Source of the DNA: Pseudomonadota bacterium
GTDB taxonomy: Bacteria > Myxococcota_A > Polyangia > Polyangiales > Polyangiaceae
NCBI GenBank assembly: GCA_023402175.1
Contig: JAEXCN010000445.1
Location: 1 to 27,601 of the forward strand
Direction: 5' to 3'
Length of the DNA stretch: 27,601 bases
The position numbers and the translations under genes are program-made. Shown one piece after another: positions 1 through 6,540 of the stretch (position 1 is the first letter of the stretch; the number at the start of each line of letters is the position of its first letter). The notes under the pieces were generated by a model. That model made no database searches, was not told where the DNA came from, and saw only the letters and a list, made by a program, of their open reading frames with translations.

Positions 1-574
1 CTCCGAACGTCTCGCCGACGAGCGAGAGCCCACAAGCCGGGCGGCTCGCGTTCCAGAACGAAGCGAAGGCGTTTCGATCCCAGTCTGGGCGGGCGCAGGT
101 CGGGAGCGGGAGCGACATGACGGCGTCGCGCCCGAGGAAAGCGCGCGAAGCATCGGCGGCGGAGCTCCCGAGCGGCGCGCCGAGGCACGTGAAGCTGGGG
201 CTCACCCACGCGTTGAACGTGGTGGCGGATTGGACGACCTTCGCGATCGGCTTCGGCGCCACGAGCGGCCGTCCCGTCTCGCGCTGGACATCGGCGCGCA
301 CGATCGCGTCGATCCGGTCGAGCCACGTCTGCACGCGAACGGTCAGAGCATCGTTGTCGGGCACGACCGGCTCGAGCGGATTGCCGAGCATGGCCATCGT
401 GTTCCGGAAGTCGTCGTACGGCTCGGCGGCCCAGAAGAAGGGGCTGTTCTCCTGAACGTGCTGCGCCTCCGTGTGCGCCGCCTCCGAGGACGCGGAGTTG
501 TCGTCCGACTCCGCCGTGCAGGCGATCGCGGACAAGGCAAGAAGACCAGAAAAGGCAACAAGGTGTCGAAGCAT
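1..574 (-). CDS. Unknown lipoprotein, 3' end cut by window edge
   Basis: A minus-strand frame opens at ATG 572-574 and stays open to the left edge, giving 191 visible residues without a stop. The N-terminus is a lipoprotein signal: basic start MLRH, a hydrophobic stretch, and a lipobox LSAIAC with the lipidated Cys at residue 19. A short acidic Ser/Ala/Glu linker follows, then a soluble region with motifs such as SPFFWAAEPYDDFRNT and FNAWVSPSFTCLGAPLG. I do not recognise the family. The start was chosen because it is the only Met that places the signal peptide correctly. Position bias is typical of a real high-GC gene. It lies 160 bases downstream of the PhzF-like gene on the same strand. A dyad sits just upstream of the start. 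The product is probably anchored in the inner or outer membrane facing the periplasm; its function is unknown. Confidence 0.75.
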   Translation of the reverse strand, partial: MLRHLVAFSGLLALSAIACTAESDDNSASSEAAHTEAQHVQENSPFFWAAEPYDDFRNTMAMLGNPLEPVVPDNDALTVRVQTWLDRIDAIVRADVQRETGRPLVAPKPIAKVVQSATTFNAWVSPSFTCLGAPLGSSAADASRAFLGRDAVMSLPLPTCARPDWDRNAFASFWNASRPACGLSLVGETFG

Positions 575-585
575 GGCACCAATGT

Positions 586-602
586 AGGCAGACGTCGTGC
601 CT
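586..602. promoter_or_regulatory. Imperfect dyad immediately upstream of lipoprotein start
   Basis: Arms AGGCA and TGCCT flank a 7-base centre that contains GACGTC. The dyad lies 12 bases upstream of the ATG at 574 on the minus strand. It could be an operator overlapping the ribosome-binding region, or chance in GC-rich DNA. There is no experimental or family support. Confidence 0.2.
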
Positions 603-734
603 GCCCACACCCAACGAATTCGCTGCAGAATTTCGCGGCAACCTGGATCACCGACCGATCGGTGCCTGGTGTCCGGAGAGCTCAGCGCGATCGGCCGCCG
701 ACGTGCGCGCGTCGCGCAGGGCCGACGAAGCTCG

Positions 735-1604
735 TCACGCGATCGTGAGTGTTCCGCTGCCCACCGAGTGCACGCGGCCGGCGACATGGATGTTGTCGGC
801 GTCATCGATCCGGAGATGGAGCTCGGAAGGCCGCTCGACGGCGGCGCCCTGGCGGACGACGCGGCGGAGCGGGCCGCGCGCCCCCGTCGCAAGGAAGTAG
901 CCGCCAAGGTTCGCGCACGCCGAGCCCGTCGCGGGGTCTTCGACGAGCAAGGTCCCCTGCGAGAAGACGAACCGCGCTTCGACGCGGTGCTCGTCGTGCT
1001 CGGCGAACGCGTAGACCATGCCTTCGTCCGTGCGCTCGGAGCGCGCGACCCGGAGGAGCGCGCCCGCGTCGGCGCGCATCGCAAGGACGTGCTCGGGCCG
1101 CGTGAGGCGAACGATCAGTTGCTCGACGCCGGTGTCGACCCAGAGAGGAGGAGCCGCGATCGCGTTCGCGGGAAGGCTCAGTGCCTGCGCCAGCGCGGCC
1201 ATGTCGCCACCCGACCACGGACGCGTGACCGGCGCGCGGGCCGTTCGTAGCTCGAGGAGCGAGCCCGCCGTCGCCACGCGCACGAGACCGGCCTTCATCT
1301 CGAGGACGACGTGATCGCGCGCGCCCGCGCGCTCCGCAACGACGTGCGCCGTCCCGAGCGTCGGATGCCCGGCGAACGGCATCTCGTACGAGGGCGTGAA
1401 GATGCGTACGCCGGCCGTGGCACTGGCGTCCTTCGGCGGCACCACGAACGTCGTCTCGGAGAGATTGAGCTCGCGCGCGATCGCGAGCATCGTCGCGTCG
1501 TCGAGGCCGCGGCCGTCTTCGAACACGGCGAGCGGATTGCCGGAGAAGCGTTCGCCCTCGAGCGCGAAGACGTTCACGAGGCGGTAGGTCAGCTCCGTTT
1601 TCAT
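735..1604 (-). CDS. PhzF-family phenazine biosynthesis-like isomerase/epimerase
   Basis: The 289-residue protein matches the usual length and layout of the PhzF / diaminopimelate-epimerase-like fold, in which two similar halves enclose the active site. Visible signatures are SGNPLAVF (21-28), NLSETTF (47-53) with Glu50 at the position of the PhzF catalytic Glu, EMPFAGHPT (74-82), and DPATGSA (223-229) in the second half. Such enzymes are cytoplasmic and catalyse isomerisation or epimerisation without a cofactor; the substrate of most members is unknown. No other phenazine gene is present here, so a role in phenazine synthesis is unlikely. The frame extends upstream to 1664, but ATG 1602-1604 (MKTELTYRLV) starts the conserved fold directly. 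No clear Shine-Dalgarno site is seen. It is transcribed divergently from the cytochrome c peroxidase gene. Confidence 0.9.
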   Translation of the reverse strand: MKTELTYRLVNVFALEGERFSGNPLAVFEDGRGLDDATMLAIARELNLSETTFVVPPKDASATAGVRIFTPSYEMPFAGHPTLGTAHVVAERAGARDHVVLEMKAGLVRVATAGSLLELRTARAPVTRPWSGGDMAALAQALSLPANAIAAPPLWVDTGVEQLIVRLTRPEHVLAMRADAGALLRVARSERTDEGMVYAFAEHDEHRVEARFVFSQGTLLVEDPATGSACANLGGYFLATGARGPLRRVVRQGAAVERPSELHLRIDDADNIHVAGRVHSVGSGTLTIA

Positions 1605-1650
1605 CGCGGAATTTTCTAGCACGCAGGTGGTCCGGTTGAGCTTCGGTGAC

Positions 1651-1664
1651 GTGTCCCCGGACAC
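1651..1664. promoter_or_regulatory. Perfect inverted repeat in divergent intergenic region
   Basis: GTGTCC and GGACAC are separated by two bases. The repeat sits between the divergently transcribed PhzF-like and cytochrome c peroxidase genes, 65 bases from the peroxidase start. Its location suits an operator acting on both genes. A 6-bp arm can arise by chance at this GC content, so confidence is low. Confidence 0.25.
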
Positions 1665-1728
1665 GCGGCGCGGACGGCCGATCGCACAGACTTGGCCGCC
1701 GCGGCGAGCATGTTAGGGTGCCGCGGCG

Positions 1729-2847
1729 ATGTCTCACGCCTCTTCTCCGATCTCGGTTCGTTTGCTCCTCGTTCCGCTCCTCGCGAGCTGCCTCGCGACA
1801 GGTTGTGAATCGAAGAAGGAAGCGCCTCCGGCGCCGAGCGTCGCGCCCGTCGCTTCGAAGGAAGCCTTGCACGCCGCTCCGCCGGTGACGATCGACCGCG
1901 CGCTCTTGAACGCGTTCGCGGTGCTGCCGGAGACGATGGCCGCGCCCACGGGCGCCGCGAGCGCCGAGGTCGTCGCGCTCGGGAAGCAGCTCTATTTCGA
2001 GACGCGCCTCTCGAAGAACCAGGACATCTCGTGCAACTCGTGCCACGGGCTCGAGACGTACGGCGTCGACAACAAGCCGACGAGCCCGGGACACAAGGGG
2101 CAGCTCGGCGTGCGTAACTCGCCGACGGTCTACAACGCCGCTCTGCACGCAACGCAGTTCTGGGACGGACGCGCCAAGGACGTCGAGGCGCAGGCGCTCG
2201 GGCCCATCCTGAACCCCGTCGAAATGGCGATGAAGGACGAGGCGGCGGTGCTCGCGGTTCTTCGCTCGATCCCCGAGTACGTCACGGCGTTCAAGGCGGC
2301 CTTCCCGGCCGACAAGGACGCGGTCACGTACGCGAACGTCGGCAAGGCGATCGGCGCGTTCGAGCGCACGCTCGTCACGCCGTCGCGTTTCGACAAGTAC
2401 CTCGGCGGCGACGACGCATCGCTCACGGACAAGGAGCGCGCGGGTCTCGCGAAGTTCCTCGACGTGGGCTGCAATACTTGCCACGCGGGCCCTGCGCTTG
2501 GTGGGCGCGACTTCAAGAAGCTCGGTCTGGTGAAGGCGTGGGCGACCGAGATCAAGGACAATGGCCGCTTCGACGTCACGAAGGACGCCGCCGACAAGAA
2601 CGTCTTCAAGGTCCCGTCGCTCCGGAACATCGAGAAGACCGGTCCGTACTTCCATGACGGGTCCGTCACGTCGCTCGAGGAAGCCGTGAAGCTGATGGCC
2701 CGGCACCAGCTCGGCAAGGACCTCTCGGACGGCGACGTCGAGAACATCGTCGCGTTCCTGAAGAGCCTCACCGGCGAGCTTCCGACGATCGAGAAGCCCA
2801 CGCTCCCGAAGAGCACCGCGAAGACGCCGAAGGCCGACCCGACCTGA
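1729..2847 (+). CDS. Di-haem cytochrome c peroxidase (CcpA/MauG family), lipoprotein
   Basis: The 372-residue protein begins with a lipoprotein signal ending in LATGC (lipidated Cys26) and an Ala/Pro-rich linker. Two c-type haem sites follow: CNSCH at 102-106 in the N-terminal domain and CNTCH at 248-252 in the C-terminal domain. Other family marks are RNSPTVYNAAL (129-139), FWDGRA (144-149), LNPVEMAM (161-168) and VPSLRNIEKTGPYFHDGSV (295-313). Bacterial members reduce hydrogen peroxide to water in the periplasm using electrons from small cytochromes or cupredoxins; MauG relatives instead oxidise protein side chains. The tail after residue 350 is Lys/Pro/Thr-rich. Lipid anchoring differs from the classical soluble periplasmic CcpA. 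The start ATG 1729 gives a good signal peptide. Whether it is a peroxidase or a MauG-type enzyme cannot be settled from sequence alone. Confidence 0.93.
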   Translation: MSHASSPISVRLLLVPLLASCLATGCESKKEAPPAPSVAPVASKEALHAAPPVTIDRALLNAFAVLPETMAAPTGAASAEVVALGKQLYFETRLSKNQDISCNSCHGLETYGVDNKPTSPGHKGQLGVRNSPTVYNAALHATQFWDGRAKDVEAQALGPILNPVEMAMKDEAAVLAVLRSIPEYVTAFKAAFPADKDAVTYANVGKAIGAFERTLVTPSRFDKYLGGDDASLTDKERAGLAKFLDVGCNTCHAGPALGGRDFKKLGLVKAWATEIKDNGRFDVTKDAADKNVFKVPSLRNIEKTGPYFHDGSVTSLEEAVKLMARHQLGKDLSDGDVENIVAFLKSLTGELPTIEKPTLPKSTAKTPKADPT

Positions 2848-3036
2848 GCCCGCCCACGCGCGCAACGGGTGTGACGCGCAGGTGAATTCAGCAGTCGCGC
2901 TAACGCGCCATCTCCACGGAATTGGCCGCGATCGCCGCGTCCGCGCGCGCACGGTCTCTGCGACACTGGAGCGGAGGAGCTAGATCCGACTAAAGTTATT
3001 GGGCCGGGGGGCGTTCACGTGGCGAGGGCCCCGATC

Positions 3037-5166
3037 ATGCTTCATCGTTTCACACGCATCACCATCCTCGCTGCCTTCGCCGCGAGCGTCATCGGCTGCG
3101 CCGGCACCGAGTCGGACATCGCGTTGCCGGAAGTCGACGGCGGCGCGAAGGACGCGGGCGATGCCGGACGCGACAGCGTCAAGGTCCCCGAGGCCGGCAC
3201 GGACGCTGGCTCCGATGCCGATTCGTCGTGCACATCCCCGGAGAGCTGCCCCGCGCCGACGAGCGCGTGCGTCGAGCGCACCTGCAACGCGGGCGTCTGC
3301 GGCGAGCAGCCGAAAGCGGAGGGGACCACGGTGGACTCCCAGACCGCAGGCGACTGCAAGCGAGCGCAGTGTGACGGGAACGGGAACGTCGTCACCGTCG
3401 CCGACGACACCGACAAGCCCGACGACGGCAACGACTGCACGGACGATTTCTGCACGAACGGCGTCCCGTCGCACGTGAAGAAGACCGTCGGCGCAGCTTG
3501 CGGCGCGGGCGGAGCGCTGAAGTGCAATGCCGCCGGAAGCTGCGTCGGATGTATCGCCGCGAGCGACTGCGCAGGTCAGGACTCGGAGTGCTCCACGCGC
3601 ACGTGTGTCGGCGGCGTTTGCGGGCGCCAGAATGCGCCGCTCGGTAAGGTCCTCACGAGCGGCCAGACCGCGGGTGACTGCAAGAAGGTGGTCTGCGACG
3701 GCGCGGGTGCCACCACGCAGCAGAACGACGACTCGGACTTCGCCGATGACGCGAACCCGTGCACGAACGACATCTGCACCAACGGAACGCTCTCGCATCC
3801 GAGCAAGGCCAACGGTACCGCCTGCGGGCAAAGCATCGTGTGCCTGAACGGCGCGTGCGAGGGGTGCATCACCGCGAGCACCTGTCCGGGCAAGGACGAC
3901 GCCTGCAAGACGCGCACGTGCACGGCCAACGCGTGTGGCTTCACGTACGCAAGCGCGGGCATCGCGCAGAGCCAGCAGGCAGGCGATTGCCACCGCACGG
4001 AGTGTGACGGCATCGGCAACGTCCAGAACATCGTCGACGACAGCGACATCCCGAATGACGGTCACGAGTGTACGACCGACATCTGCACGAACGGCGTCCC
4101 TTCGCACTCGAACGTCGGGAGCGGCACGGAGTGCACCGAGAACGGCGGCTCGGTCTGCAACGGGTCGGGCGCCTGTGTCGACCCGTCGTGCACCAACGGG
4201 ATCCAGGACGGCGACGAGATGGGCGTCGATTGCGGCGGCAGCACCTGTCCCGCGTGCCCGCCCGACGTCATCGTCGCTCCGGCGGACGGCGACACGAACG
4301 TGAGCGTCTCCACGACGATCAAGCTCACGTTCAGCGCTCCGATGGATACGGCGACGCTCACGGCTCAGACGAGCACGGGCGCGTGCTCCGGCAGCATTCA
4401 GCTGTCGAAGGACGGCTTCACCACGTGCATCGGCTTCGGCGCGCCGGCGTTCTCGGCGGGCAACACCGTCGCGACGCTGACGCCGTCGGCGCCCCTCGCG
4501 AGCGCCACGACGTACAAGGTCAAGGTCACGACCGTCGCGCACAAAGCCGGCGGCGCGGCCATCCTCCCGTACTCGATGACGACCGGCTTCACGACCGCGG
4601 CGGCGTCGACGTGCACGCCGAGCGTCGTCATCAGCCAGGTCTACGGCGGCGGCGGAAACTCCGGTGCACAGTACAAGAACGACTTCATCGAGCTTCACAA
4701 TCGCGGAAGCGTCGTGGTCGACGTCTCGAAGTGGTCGGTGCAGTATGCAGCCTCCGGGGCCACCAGCGGCTTCAGCGTCGTCGCCAACCTGACCGGGAGC
4801 ATCGAGCCAGGCGCGTACTACCTGGTCAAGGCAGGCTCGGACGGGAACATCGGCGCCAATCTTCCAAGCTCGCCGGTGACCTCGGCCCAAAACCTCTCGG
4901 CGACGAAAGGCAAGGTCGCGCTGGTGAGCTCGAGGACGGGAATCGGCACCTCGTGCACCGACGGCACGGTCGTCGATCTGGTGGGCTACGGAGGCGCGAG
5001 TTGCTCCGAGGGGAATCACCCCGCGCCTGCCGGCAGCAATTCGAAGGCCGTCTTCCGCAATGCGGAGGGCTGCACCGACACCAACAACAACGAGAACGAC
5101 TTCACCGCGGCCACACCGTCGGCGCGCAACGCCGCGTCGACGCCCGTGGTGTGTACCTGCAACTGA
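3037..5166 (+). CDS. Cys-rich repeat lipoprotein with Ig-like and lamin-tail-like domains
   Basis: The 709-residue protein starts at ATG 3037. An in-frame GTG at 3019 would add six residues, but the ATG gives a normal signal with lipobox SVIGC (Cys21). After an Asp/Gly/Ala-rich linker come three Cys-rich units at about 65-171, 172-277 and 278-383. Each has the order CxxxxxC, CxxRTCxxxxCG, QxAGDCxxxxCDGxG, DDxD, CTxDxCTNGxxSH, then C-rich spacer. A short unit DGDEMGVDCGG (391-401) follows, then an SbsA/Big_5-type Ig-like module (about 410-525) containing FSAPMD. Residues 526-709 resemble a lamin-tail domain: VVISQVYGGGG, NDFIELHNRG, GAYYLVK, VDLVGYGG and a final VCTCN. Such proteins are common in Polyangia and are surface or secreted. 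The function is unknown; the lamin-tail domain is often found with nucleases or adhesins, but no nuclease motif is visible here. Confidence 0.88.
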   Translation: MLHRFTRITILAAFAASVIGCAGTESDIALPEVDGGAKDAGDAGRDSVKVPEAGTDAGSDADSSCTSPESCPAPTSACVERTCNAGVCGEQPKAEGTTVDSQTAGDCKRAQCDGNGNVVTVADDTDKPDDGNDCTDDFCTNGVPSHVKKTVGAACGAGGALKCNAAGSCVGCIAASDCAGQDSECSTRTCVGGVCGRQNAPLGKVLTSGQTAGDCKKVVCDGAGATTQQNDDSDFADDANPCTNDICTNGTLSHPSKANGTACGQSIVCLNGACEGCITASTCPGKDDACKTRTCTANACGFTYASAGIAQSQQAGDCHRTECDGIGNVQNIVDDSDIPNDGHECTTDICTNGVPSHSNVGSGTECTENGGSVCNGSGACVDPSCTNGIQDGDEMGVDCGGSTCPACPPDVIVAPADGDTNVSVSTTIKLTFSAPMDTATLTAQTSTGACSGSIQLSKDGFTTCIGFGAPAFSAGNTVATLTPSAPLASATTYKVKVTTVAHKAGGAAILPYSMTTGFTTAAASTCTPSVVISQVYGGGGNSGAQYKNDFIELHNRGSVVVDVSKWSVQYAASGATSGFSVVANLTGSIEPGAYYLVKAGSDGNIGANLPSSPVTSAQNLSATKGKVALVSSRTGIGTSCTDGTVVDLVGYGGASCSEGNHPAPAGSNSKAVFRNAEGCTDTNNNENDFTAATPSARNAASTPVVCTCN
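3229..4185 (+). repeat. Three ~106-codon Cys-rich repeats within the lipoprotein gene
   Basis: The units fall at about 3229-3549, 3550-3867 and 3868-4185. They align residue for residue around RTC, AGDC, CDG, DDxD and CTNGxxSH, with divergent spacers. Each unit has roughly ten cysteines, consistent with a disulfide-rich secreted module. Divergence between copies suggests an old duplication under continued selection. Confidence 0.8.
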
Positions 5167-5228
5167 ACGCCCCCGGCACGCAGCGCGAGTCGAAGCACGG
5201 CGCAAACAGGTAACGGCGCAACAAGTAG

Positions 5229-5281
5229 AAGAGGACGCGATGCGGCGGCCCACGACGGCTGCCTCGTCGCGTCGTCCTTTT
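5229..5281 (+). terminator. Likely intrinsic terminator after the Cys-rich lipoprotein
   Basis: The arm AAGAGGACG (5229-5237) pairs with CGTCCTTTT (5273-5281) over nine pairs, including one G-T pair. The inner part (CGA/TCG) can also pair with a small bulge. The run of four T at 5278-5281 follows the GC stem. It lies 62 bases after the stop codon at 5166 and before the efflux operon. Confidence 0.5.
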
Positions 5282-5339
5282 GTGCGTCTTGGGCGTCGTT
5301 CCAGAAGAGCTCGCGAGCCGCCAGCTGAGCTCCCGTCAG

Positions 5340-5355
5340 CTTACGCAAACGTAAG
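5340..5355. promoter_or_regulatory. Perfect inverted repeat upstream of efflux operon
   Basis: CTTACG and CGTAAG are separated by CAAA, 44 bases before the adaptor start codon. The site is AT-richer than its surroundings. The form TTACG-N4-CGTAA resembles operators of MerR-family (LiuR-like) or TetR-family regulators; this comparison is from memory. Its position fits control of the metal efflux operon. No regulator gene lies next to it. Confidence 0.45.
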
Positions 5356-5399
5356 GACCGCTTCGGCGCGCTGCGTGGGATCTTCCCAGAGGAACCCAC

Positions 5400-6539
5400 G
5401 TGTTCGCGCCCTTTCGTTCGCTTCCTTCCCTTCCCTTTCATCGTCTCGGCCTGGCCGCGATGCTCGTTCTCGCGGTCGGCTGTCGTGGCCGCGAGACCCC
5501 GGACGCGGCCCCGACGCATTCGCGTCGTCCCGATCGCGCCATCGTCCTCTCGGGCAAGAGCGCCGCGTTCGTGCGCACCGAGTCCGTGGGCACGGCGAAG
5601 CTCGAGCACTCGCGCTCGCTCGTCGCGCGCGTGTCGTTCGACGAACGGCACTGGGCGAAGATCGGTCCGCCGATCGGAGGCCGCGTCGCGAGCGTGAACG
5701 TGATCACGGGAGACAGCGTCAAGGCGGGCTCGGTCCTCCTGACGCTCCACGCCCCGGACATCGCGTCGGCGCAGGCCCAGGTCGCTCAAGCCCGCTCGGC
5801 CCGGCTGCTCGCCGAGAAAAACGCCGCCCGCGCGGCGATGCTCGAGAAGGACGGAGCCGGAAGCGAGGCGGAACGCCAGCAGGCCGAAGCGGCGCTGGTC
5901 CAGACGCGGAACGAGGAGCAGCGCGCGATCGCGAGCCTCGCCGCGATCGGCGGCGCGCAAGGTTCGACCGTGTATGCGCTCCGGTCGCCGATCTCCGGAA
6001 CCGTCGTCGAACGCAACGCGGCCGTCGGTATGCAGGTGCACGCAGACCAGGACGCGCCCCTCGTCACGGTGGCGGACCTCTCGACGGTCTGGGTGCTCGC
6101 CGACGTCTACGAGCAAGACCTCGCGCACGTGAACGTCGGCGACTCGGCCGTCGTCCAGGTGTTCGCGTATCCCGGTCGCCGGTTCGATGGAAAGATCGCG
6201 CACATCTCGGGGCTCGTCGATCCTCAGACGCGCGCCGCACGCGCGCGCATCGAGCTCTCGAACGCCGATCTCGCGCTCCGCCCCGGCATGTTCGCGCGCG
6301 TCGAAATCAAAGGTATCGGCGATGGTGCCGCCGACGTCCCCACGAGCGCCATCCTTGCGCGACGCGATCAGTTCTTCGTCTTCTTGAAGAACTCCGACGG
6401 CTCGTACGTCGAGCGCGAGGTCAAGATCGGCGACCAGCGCGGTCAGCACACGACCATCCTCACCGGCGTGCGGCCGGGTGACGAGATCGTCACCGAAGGT
6501 GCGATCCTGCTCGACGCCGAAGCGAACGAGGCGCTTTAG
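5400..6539 (+). CDS. RND efflux periplasmic adaptor (CusB/CzcB-type membrane fusion protein), lipoprotein
   Basis: The 379-residue protein starts at GTG 5400, preceded by AGAGGAA at a normal distance. A lipoprotein signal ends in LAVGC (Cys28). The fold then reads as expected: first half of the lipoyl-like domain with GGRVASVNVITGDSVKAG (93-110), an alpha-helical hairpin rich in Ala/Gln/Glu (about 121-185), second lipoyl half SPISGTVVERNAAVG (196-210), a beta-barrel with VWVLADVYEQDL and PGRRFDGKI, then a membrane-proximal domain (about 306-379) including GVRPGDEIVTEGAILL. It links the inner-membrane pump to the outer-membrane channel in the periplasm. No extra His- or Met-rich metal-binding extension of the CzcB or CusB type is obvious. 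It is the first gene of a three-gene operon; its TAG stop lies one base before the pump start. Confidence 0.93.
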   Translation: MFAPFRSLPSLPFHRLGLAAMLVLAVGCRGRETPDAAPTHSRRPDRAIVLSGKSAAFVRTESVGTAKLEHSRSLVARVSFDERHWAKIGPPIGGRVASVNVITGDSVKAGSVLLTLHAPDIASAQAQVAQARSARLLAEKNAARAAMLEKDGAGSEAERQQAEAALVQTRNEEQRAIASLAAIGGAQGSTVYALRSPISGTVVERNAAVGMQVHADQDAPLVTVADLSTVWVLADVYEQDLAHVNVGDSAVVQVFAYPGRRFDGKIAHISGLVDPQTRAARARIELSNADLALRPGMFARVEIKGIGDGAADVPTSAILARRDQFFVFLKNSDGSYVEREVKIGDQRGQHTTILTGVRPGDEIVTEGAILLDAEANEAL

Positions 6540-6540
6540 C

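Noticed and set aside
588..601. Possible sigma-54 promoter (GG-N10-GC with GGCACG and TGC) on the minus strand before the left-edge lipoprotein
   Set aside because: The predicted transcription start would fall within a few bases of the ATG, leaving no leader, and the T-rich part of the -12 box is weak.
802..2952. Long minus-strand open frame (716 codons) opposite the peroxidase gene
   Set aside because: Arg/Ala-rich shadow of real genes on both strands; it overlaps the PhzF-like gene in another frame and the peroxidase antisense, and shows no family motifs.
2980..5253. Long minus-strand open frame (757 codons) opposite the Cys-rich lipoprotein
   Set aside because: Composition (Arg, Ala, Val, Asp repeats) mirrors the antisense of the Cys-rich repeats; no signal or domain pattern.
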